A stretch of DNA of 64,000 bases from Dichomitus squalens LYAD-421 SS1 (Eukaryota > Basidiomycota > Agaricomycetes > Polyporales > Polyporaceae): contig NW_006766923.1 in NCBI RefSeq assembly GCF_000275845.1, positions 53,967 through 117,966 of the forward strand, written 5' to 3'. Both the position numbers and the translations under genes were made by a program. The notes below the pieces were generated by a model, which was given only the letters and a program-made list of their open reading frames with translations, searched no databases and had not been told where the DNA came from. Shown piece after piece: positions 56,165 to 64,000 of this stretch (position 1 is its first letter; every line of letters starts with the position of its first letter).

Positions 56165-57381
56165 TCAGTTGATTGAGTAATGAGCATATGGCGGAGGTAG
56201 CGTTGTCTCCCCCGACTCGCTCCTGACGTCCGAGACCTCCGTCTCTCCAAGTGATCCAATACGCTCGGAGCCCCCTGAAAACCGCACGCTCCCATCCGCC
56301 CCGAACACCATCACGCCACCGCCCGTACCGCCATCCCTCAGCACCGACGAAGCCACAGCCTCGGGCGCCTCGTCAGATCCGAACTGCGTGGGGCTCACGC
56401 TCATAGCGCGCACATCCGCCGTAGACGCGTTCGTGCTTGAGTTTGATAGCTCCCGCATGTGCTTCTGGGCTCGCCTGATCTCCGAGAGCGACGTAGTCGA
56501 CTCCCGTGGGACGAGGTATGGCGTTGGGCGCAGGTCCTGCTCGCCGCGGTTAGAGCCACCCCCGAACATGGACTGGGACGGGGCCACGAAGTTGTACGGT
56601 TTGTCCGGATCGGCAGAAATGAGCGTGGAAGAGATGCCGGTGTAGGGCACGCTGGAAGCTCCGTCTGAGAATGCGGGCGACACGATGTTCCTATCGTAAT
56701 CTTTCCCTATGCACGGTGTGCAGAGAATCAGCCCATGTGCGAGAAATGTATGGTCGGCGAGAGATGAAGCGATTCGAGGCAACGCTACGTACCTGGTTGT
56801 TGCATAAGGGACCTGCGCCTCAGCACGGCCCAGATGGCACCGACGATTAGTCCGATGCCAATGAGGCTAACAGCGACCGCGATCCCGGCGATAGCGCCTT
56901 TACTCAATCCGCCTCCGGGAGACTGAACTTCGGTTGACATAGGGGGGACGATGGCTTGGCTTGAGGCCGTCATTGGGCTGAGAGTACTCTCGATGTTGCT
57001 AGAGGTGGCGGCCTGCGAGGTCGTCGGGCTGGCAGCGCTCAAGCAACTGGAATTCGAGCTCTGCAGCACGATCGAATGTCCGCCTGCACTGCCGGTCAAG
57101 CCGCTCCCGACCACATCAAGTTGAAGTGTGGTGTTCGCAGGAAAATCGGGTGTCCACGTGAAGACCAGATTAGTGATATTGATGTGCCGCTCGTTTTGGC
57201 TAGTAACTTGCATGTTGCCTACGAGCGGCTCAACATCTAATCTGTAAGGCGGAGTGCCTCCCGTCCAGTTCAGGGTGACGGGTTCGCAGAGAGTGACGGT
57301 GGAAGGTGGATGGAAGGATATCGGGTCTTCAGCGCTCACAAGAGGAAAGAGGAACGCAGCACTGAAGACGAGCCCACCCAT
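56165..57381 (-). CDS. Surface protein G: Kre9/Knh1-like ectodomain with PPPY tail
   Basis: Two exons joined by an intron at about 56707-56792 (Q-P-G|K-D-Y). Start at ATG 57381 (MGGLVFSAAFLFPLVSAEDP), an ideal signal peptide; ATG 57465 would add 28 residues. The ectodomain (TLCEPVTLNWTGGTPPYRLDV, LVFTWTPDFPANTTLQLDVVG, SNSSCLSAAS) parallels E and F. A stalk of Ser/Thr/Ala leads to a helix at about residues 160-187 (AIAGIAVAVSLIGIGLIVGA), then LRRRS. The tail (about 210 aa) has QKHMRELSNSSTNAS, GADGSVRFSGGSERIG and ends LPPPYAHYSIN, so the PPxY lies six residues from the C-terminus. Same strand as F; the two are probable tandem duplicates separated by a MITE and a relic. Confidence 0.83.
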
Positions 57382-57465
57382 CAGAGTCGAGAGAGGGCTG
57401 AGTTTTCGGGGAGATGGACGACCCCTGAAGACAGCATCGTAAGCGTATGCATGGCCTACGTCCAT

Positions 57466-58886
57466 GGAGAGTGCGTGTGGAACGCTTTCTACAATGCGCA
57501 CGGCAGTATCAGACGTTTTCAATCTGAGGGACTTTGAAGATCATATCACATACTGGCGTGCCCCATCGTATCAGCTCTAATCGCAAGATACGTGGATTGG
57601 TCTTCTTGAACCCCGAGGATTCTCTTGTCCTCTATTCCTGTAACCTCTGGCTTCTTGTTGCTGCAGGCCATTATTTGACTCTATCGGAGTCTCCGTTATA
57701 CGACGAAGCGGCGATGCGTATAGTCAGGGCGTCTAGGAGTCGTCAGTGGAAAAGACGAGCATACCGGGTGTGCAGAGACTCCAACAGACCACCGGAAGCT
57801 ACAGAAGATAGCAAAGATCTGGTACTCAGCTGGCGCTATTTAAAGCCAGCGTCCAAGTCCAGGCCACAGGCTGTTCAGGCAAGGTTCAAGGCTTTAGAGG
57901 GGTCGCGGGAGTCAGCTGGACCACCCAAGCATACGGAGACGCGCGCCGATAACACCTTTGAGGGGAAGGTATGCGGCTTTATTCTCATGAAGCTGAGAAG
58001 CTCACTATACCGCTGAGGTAAAACAACTGGAAGCAGTCGTTGCGGGGGGACGCAGGCGTGCCGATGGACCATGGCCAGTCGCGTGCGCTCGTCAGCAAGA
58101 GGTCGTCCAACACGTTGCTGACTGGTCAGCGACAGGTTTAGATATGACTAATTGAATACATACACGAAGATTGCGTGCAGTTTAGATCGCCCGCTCAAGG
58201 AAAGTTTTGCTCGTGGCAATCCGTCGTCTACAGCGAAGATATGAGGTGCGTAGATGGGCGTTTACCAGCGGTTTCGGGGTCCCAGAAGGCGGTGATCCGA
58301 GTATGCCACCTACGCATCAAGCAATGGTCGTAGAGTCATGTCATCGTATACTCATCTGCAGTCCGCCCTAAGCCTGATGGACAACACACCTTTGCTCGCA
58401 TTTCTTTCGAGGCGCAGAGTAAGGAAAAGAAGGACGCGGTAATTCGTCCAGTTGCCCCCGGTCTACGTACCGATATCAATGTCGTCCTGAGTCCTTTTTC
58501 GAGTGGCCGAGTCGATGACGCATGCCATTGCCGCACTGGAAGCCTCTCTGAACTCCAATATTGGGCTCAGCCTTACAAGTCAATATCCTCGGTGCGTGGA
58601 AAGCGGAGTTCCGCACGCTGAAGCTGGTCAGGCTCAGGGGCCTTCTTGCGCTCCCAAGACGTGTTCAACCGCTTCTCGCAGGTGGAGATGCATCCATACG
58701 CAGTAGGTCTGTACTCACATGCACACTGCTCTACCGTTAGCCTATCTAATGTTCTGTCAGGGTGGGAGCCTCTGCTCTTCGCTGCTCAGGAATGCTAGTC
58801 AGCGGACAACCCTGACGTCGAATAATAGCCCCGTTTCCCATGTCCCCACGACCTCTGTTTCTCTTCTTGCCCTAGCGACTTCGCGA
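57466..58886. other. 1.4-kb region without a recognised gene
   Basis: A 160-codon plus frame (57534-58016) shows one hydrophobic segment but no homology I recognise and no intron support. Right end holds the promoter of oxygenase 9. Confidence 0.35.
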
Positions 58887-58898
58887 GGCCTTAAATAC
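58887..58898 (+). promoter_or_regulatory. Probable core promoter element of oxygenase 9
   Basis: GGCCTTAAATAC, about 77 bp upstream of the ATG, identical to the element upstream of oxygenase 6. A second TATATATA stretch follows at 58904-58911. Confidence 0.4.
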
Positions 58899-58974
58899 AT
58901 ACCTATATATATGACAGAAACTGCTACCGCCTCTAGTCGCACATCTTGGTCGCCGCACAGAGCCTTGAGCCATA

Positions 58975-60602
58975 ATGCCCGCAACCACAATTCCGTACGC
59001 ACCGCATTATGTCCCGGCCCCGGCTACCAAAGAAGATCGTAAGCCAGCCATTCGAGATTTTGCGCATGATACATGGACTCAGGCTTCCAACATAACGCAG
59101 TCGAATGGGCGGACCTTCCTATCATCGACCTGTCTAAGGCAGCCACTCCTGAGGGCCGCGCTGAACTCGCTCCAGCCATGCGAGATGCGATGCACACCCA
59201 TGGCTTCGTCTACGTCGTGAACCACGGACTTACTCAGGCTCAGGTCGGTACCTCTAGGTTGCTCTCATGTGCTAATAATTCTAATTTGTCGTTTCGTCTA
59301 TGACAGAGAGACCGCATGTTCGATGTCGCGGACGTTGCGTTCTCACAGGTTCCTGAGGAAGAGAAGAAGCAATACACTGCGAACTTCAAAGAGACGGGCT
59401 TGTATAGCGGATACAAGCTGCGCCAGTACTGGGTAGCGTGTCACAACTGCTGTCAATTGGCACATGCACTGACTCTGTCCAAAGCACATCGACAATGGCG
59501 TCAGAGATCAAATCGAACACTTCAACAGTACGCTAAGTTTTCCAACGGAGTATGGCGCGCGCAGAGCTGACATCGAGATCAATTGCAGTGCATCATGGCA
59601 TCTACGGTCGCGACATCTATCCAAAGGCACTCCAACCATTCCTGGCTGAAATACGCACATTCTCGGAATACAATCACTTCAACATCCTTCATCCAATTCT
59701 GAGGTATGCACAGGCTGTACTCTCCCTACGCTATTCCTCAATATATCCCGTCCCTCAAGGCTTCTGGCCAGGGGGATGGAGCTCCCAGAGGAGACGTTCG
59801 TGAACATGCACAACTTCGACGCCGCCGGAGAAGGGTGGAGTAAGTGTCGCTCTTTGTATTATGACATGATATTTACATATTGAATGCCTTTCTTTCTACC
59901 AGTCCGCTTCATGAAGTAGTGAGTGCGATGTGCACAGGGCCTTCGGGGTATCACAGCTGATGTGGGAGCTACAGTTATCCGCGCTCAGAGGACGACGAGA
60001 AGAACACCAAGAATGTCTGGCTCAAGGGCCACACTGGTGCGTGCTGATCAGTATCTGCACTTGTCGCCGTCGACGCTGAGTGCAGCCTACAGATTTTGGC
60101 ACGATCACTATCCTCTGGAGTCAACCCGTCACCGCGCTGCAAATCCTCTCCCCGGATGGCAAATGGCGCTGGATCAGGCACATGGACAACGCTCTGGTAC
60201 GCCCCGCACTCTCATTCCGGTCCGTATCGTTATGACCTTCGTGTAATCCCAACCTCGAAGGTCGTCAACATCGGCGACTCCTTGGAGATGCTCTCTGGAG
60301 GCTTCTACAAGGGCACAATCCACCGCGTTGTGCAGCCCCCGGCCGATCAGCGCGGTTACGAGCGTCTGGGAGTGTTCTACTTCGCGCTCGCGGACGACGA
60401 TGTGAAGCTCGTGCCATGCCTTGAGAGTCCTCTGCTGCAACGCATTGGGGTAAAACGGCGGGTGGCGGACGAGGCCGCGCCGAATCAGGAGGAGATGCGC
60501 AAGGCGCGCACGGCCTCGTATGGGACGTCGAAGCTGAAGAAGAGGGAGGACGGGAACGAGGAGGAGGTCGTTGCTGGAATTGTCGTCAAACACTTCAACT
60601 AA
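58975..60602 (+). CDS. 2OG-Fe(II) oxygenase paralogue 9
   Basis: Start ATG 58975 (MPATTIPYAPHYVPAPATKED), stop at 60602; same ten-exon plan. LPIIDLSKAATPEGRA, GFVYVVNHGLTQAQ, RDRMFDVADVAFSQVPEEEK, LYSGYKLRQYW (Leu for the usual Pro-Arg pair's Pro), [44 protein letters not shown], 16-nt exon RFMKY, YPRSEDDEKN, GHT|DFGTITILW (intron in the Asp codon) and [18 protein letters not shown]. All introns GT-AG. It stands alone, 14 kb from the array, between surface protein G and a decayed membrane-protein gene, and belongs to none of the three closer subgroups. Confidence 0.9.
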
Positions 60603-60674
60603 ACCTGCTGCCTGGGACCGTATTCGCGGTATCGCAGAGACGTCACATCACTGGCTGTAGCAATTGTTTAGGAC

Positions 60675-63296
60675 TCAGATGATAGACGCTCCCGACTGAT
60701 TCTCCGAGGGGATGTACGGTGTCTCATCCGGCGCGGCGGAGTCATGATGGGCTCCGACGGAAGTCGGGTTCCGACTCGGATGAAGGGGTAAGGATACAGT
60801 ATCTCGCACGTTCTCTCCGGCACTCGAGGTCTGTGAGCGCTCGGTCGCTCAGTTGAGTAGCTCTGCCGTCCGACTCGTCATGTCACCGCCGCCATCGCGG
60901 AGAAGTCCAGCTCCCTGTGCTTCTATGTGAAGAGAATGAATTCTCGCCTCCCACAGTGAAGCGCACCCGGCGAAGATGTGAACAGGTGAGACGTGCTCCC
61001 GACTTAGATTGTGCAAGGAACAAGATATCCAAACACGGGCTTTTGCCCGCAGTCTGCCGGCGATATCAGCACAGATTTAGATATCAGTTCGCGCCATGTG
61101 AAGGTTTTGATGACACAGCCTGTTATCGGACCTTGGGACTACCTGGAGTCAATCATAAGGTCGGAGTACAATACAGAATCGCCCTAGGAGATTATGCCGC
61201 TGAAAGTCACGCGACTGGTTCGGTGCCAGGGCGAGTCATGCAACGTATGGCGCTTCTATCTCAATCTTGCACTGAAAATACCCCGCCGAAGGTTATTGTA
61301 TGAAAACTCTAGGGAAAAGGAGAAACATATGTACCTCAATTGCTGTCTCTGAGTCGGCAATTCTATTCCCTCCGTCTGCACCTCGGATACGTTCTGACGG
61401 GGTCTGGAAGGAGAGAGGGATCGATCCGGAAGAAACGCCTTGTCGTACGTAGTCTCGAGAGTTGAGCCTGCATCCCAATTGTGAGTTTCATACGTGCATA
61501 TAGTGCACAGACGCGTAGCACGCACGATGTCAGCAGTGCATTTGCGTCCACTATGATGCACAGGTAAGCGTCTAAGAGATTGGCTTCGAGCGAGAAAGTA
61601 ACGCATACTCTTTGCGACGAGAAAAGTGAAGAAAAGGACATAGAAGGAAGTCGGTGCCGCGATGTACTAAGCAACCCTCATTCAGCTCAGTCTCTCACAT
61701 CGCTAACAAATGTGATGTCAAAATACTCACAGCAATCAGGTTTGCGACTGCGAACAGCCTGAAAGAGACCTCAGAACGATGCGACCAAACGATGATGATC
61801 ATGTGTTAGAGAACTCACGTCGTTAGGCCTCCAGTGGCAACAGTCAGAAAGATCAGCCTTGTGATCATATCATCGGACCTTCGTTCAGTTGAAGGGGGTT
61901 TCAGCGTGGTTCACGTAAACACAGTGCTTGAGGTACCTGCTTAGCCCGGTTCGGCTGCTGTATAAGTAATATATGAGTGAGGAGGAGACGACAATGTCTG
62001 CGGACGCCTCTAAGGACATGCTCGTAATACCATAGGGCTTGATAGAGACACATGAGTTATCAGATGGGATCTGAGAAGTCGTGACATACTTCGAGCTCTA
62101 CTTCAGCCACCAAGAGGCTAGCAAAAGAGAACCTGAGAATGGAGAGGTCCGAGTCAACCGTGGCACAAGGTGGGCCTCTGTACCGACTCTGGACGTACGT
62201 GCGAGCAGGGTAGTCTGAGATATAGGGATGATCAATCTTCAGCACGACCATTGAGGTTGGCTGGTGAGATACTTACAGATGTTCGTAGCTGTGTCATCAA
62301 ATAGTACATGAGAACCGGTTTGGCCAATCAGGCATAGAATAAGTTACCAAGACGTGCCAGGTTAAATATGACCTGTTACGAATATCCATGAGCCACATAT
62401 GATTATGATGCCGTTATGACAAGTACAAGGGTGACTTACACAGGTCCCAGTGGCATATACGCTTCCGCTGACTGTGAAAAAGCAATGTTCGGTCTGATGA
62501 TTGCGTGATGGAATTCAGCAGGTATAGACGTACGCCGCCAGACCCTAAACGTAAAGAACCTACGGAGAGAATATCAGCTAGCGTCAACTAGGACTAGATA
62601 ATCAACGCCAACGAACGTCTTCACCAAGAAGGAGATACAGGCCTACGACAATGTTACGACTCGCTGCAGAAGTTCTGAGATACTATGACTCACGTTTGTC
62701 AAAATGACAGCCTCGAGACAAGGAAAGATCAGTGATTGACTGCACTGCTACGTCGTGTAACTCTCACAGGTATGCTCCTAGTTTAACAGCTCCGTTGCTT
62801 AGTGATGATCCGGAGACGTGAGAGGCCGACGTACCAGTTATTGATCAGCAATCCAGATGGGTTTGCATAATTGTCAATCACATAGAAGTAGCATGCGTAG
62901 ATGGAAAATGATGACTGAAGCGAGTCCAATATCCTGCCACAGGGAACAGCGTCAGGGTGTGCTTCCTGCTGGACCAATCTCCTGATAGTATACCATAGAG
63001 CTAGAACCTGGTGCGAAGAGAACATGTAAGTTTACTTGACCTTCCGTAGACAGTTTTGGAAAAATAGATACCATATAGAACAATGGACGATTGTCAGTCT
63101 TGGCCCGCGGCGACCGATAGTATTGAAAGGTCTGCATGCATGTAACACCATAGACACTAAAGCACAGTAGTCAGTATCGGCTGAAGGCAGTCTCTGAATA
63201 CACGAACATTGAGCTAGCAATGACTCCTAAGAACCCTACGCCAATTGTACTACCCTTATTAAGATGGGCAAGTAGCGCAGCGCCCGTGTCGGTCAT
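60675..63296 (-). pseudogene. DUF6534-type multi-pass membrane protein gene, probably decayed
   Basis: Start ATG 63296 (MTDTGAALLAHLNKGSTIGV). Recognisable exons: first helix GVGFLGVIASSMF, then VYGVTCMQTFQYYRSP, a 14-nt exon giving VLALW, then ILDSLQSSFSIYACYFYVIDNYANP. Further along are AVILTN, FFTFRVWRR, LFAVANLIA and APTSFYVLFFTFLVAKS, all typical of the seven-helix DUF6534 family of basidiomycetes (function unknown, GPCR-like topology). From the fourth exon onward the phases no longer join (for example, the natural splice after NNW runs into a stop), and the middle helices are fragmentary. A possible last exon (ETPYIPSENQSGASII, stop at 60675) may be its cytoplasmic tail. It could still be a working gene with unusual splicing. 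Confidence 0.45.
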
Positions 63297-64000
63297 GTTA
63301 GTCGGGTAAAGTGACAGTGAGTAGCCTAGCGTGTGGAGCCGCCTTGAAAGGTGCAGAGCAGAGGCTATGTGAAGGGGTGCAAGGAGTTATAAGTACCCTT
63401 CGTAGAAGCTGATCACAGCAGGCACGCAAAATACGTGCACCGTGCAGGACAGATGATCCGACTCGGTGGTTGGTGCCGAACGGACATTTACCGGTGTCAT
63501 ATCTAATAGGCGCTCTCAGTATGCCAGTAGCAGATGTATAGTTACGATTCAGTAAGCGGGCGGCTACCGACTTTCATGACTCTCCCTCATCTTAGCACCC
63601 TCTGACACTATATCTCTGTTCCTCTCGTGGTATAACCACTCTCAGATTACGCTCGGAAAGCCCCAAGGTATCAACCAACCGACTCTGAGCCACACAGACA
63701 TATGTATGTGACGGATGAGAGGATGATCATCACGGAAGAATACACCACGAGGATGGGCTGCGGGAACGAGGCAATGCAACATGGAAGCTGATTGAGCTGA
63801 TGCGTATGAGAGAAAAGACGTGCATCTTTCCGAGCTCCGGGCCAGAACTCAAGTTGAAGCACCATCCCCGTATCTTGACTGATGTTAGCCTGAAGAGAAC
63901 AGCGTCGAGTGGGGCATCTGTCTACCACACCTACGGCGGCGAAGTCCATAACAGACAGTTTTGAGATCCGGCTCCTATTAATCAGCGCACGGGGTGTGCG
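63297..64000. other. Right edge of window, no gene recognised
   Basis: A 92-codon minus frame at 63671-63949 ends in a hydrophobic stretch (VVYSSVMIILSSVTYI) but has no recognisable family. Confidence 0.35.

Overview
The window is nuclear DNA of a filamentous fungus, most likely an agaricomycete basidiomycete and by inference a polypore-like one. The evidence is many short GT-AG introns (about 45-65 nt) that interrupt nearly every conserved gene, several micro-exons, a DUF6534-type membrane protein, a large isopenicillin-N-synthase-like oxygenase family, and single-pass Ser/Thr-rich surface proteins with a fixed cytoplasmic tail. No bacterial operons, rRNA, tRNA or CRISPR are seen.

Left third (1-20.3 kb): a decayed segmental repeat. 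The apparent unit is a MaoC-type hydratase gene (minus) diverging from the ribosome-biogenesis gene YTM1 (plus), followed by a single-pass surface-protein gene (plus). Unit I has an intact MaoC gene, a dead YTM1 and surface protein A. Further on lie a MaoC relic with a piece of YTM1 5' flank (5.6-6.3 kb), a 2OG-Fe(II) oxygenase gene (6.6-8.2 kb), another MaoC relic followed by the only intact YTM1 and surface protein B (8.7-12.9 kb), and a third YTM1 relic with a frameshifted surface protein C (13.1-15.8 kb). Surface protein D and a BTB/POZ protein follow.

Middle (21-45 kb): a second oxygenase, a DUF4419 protein, hexokinase, a TIR element with an assembly gap inside it, mitochondrial ribosomal protein uL14m, and then six oxygenase paralogues in a row on the minus strand (32.85-45.13 kb). 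Nine members of this oxygenase family lie in the window. All appear intact, share one exon pattern including a 16-nt micro-exon, and keep the His-x-Asp...His iron site.

Right third (45-64 kb): a Mutator-like non-autonomous element with a 9-bp target duplication, carrying a Tc1/mariner-like MITE inside its left terminal repeat; a membrane-anchored fatty-aldehyde-type dehydrogenase with a 7-nt micro-exon; three more surface-protein genes (E, F, G) with a Kre9/Knh1-like ectodomain plus a relic; a second MITE of almost the same size; a ninth oxygenase; and a decayed DUF6534 membrane-protein gene.

Two accessory families dominate. One is the oxygenases (cytosolic oxidation chemistry, substrate unknown). 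The other is the surface proteins, whose tails end in a PPxY motif of the kind bound by WW domains of Nedd4/Rsp5 ubiquitin ligases. Housekeeping genes (YTM1, hexokinase, uL14m, MaoC hydratase) are scattered between them.
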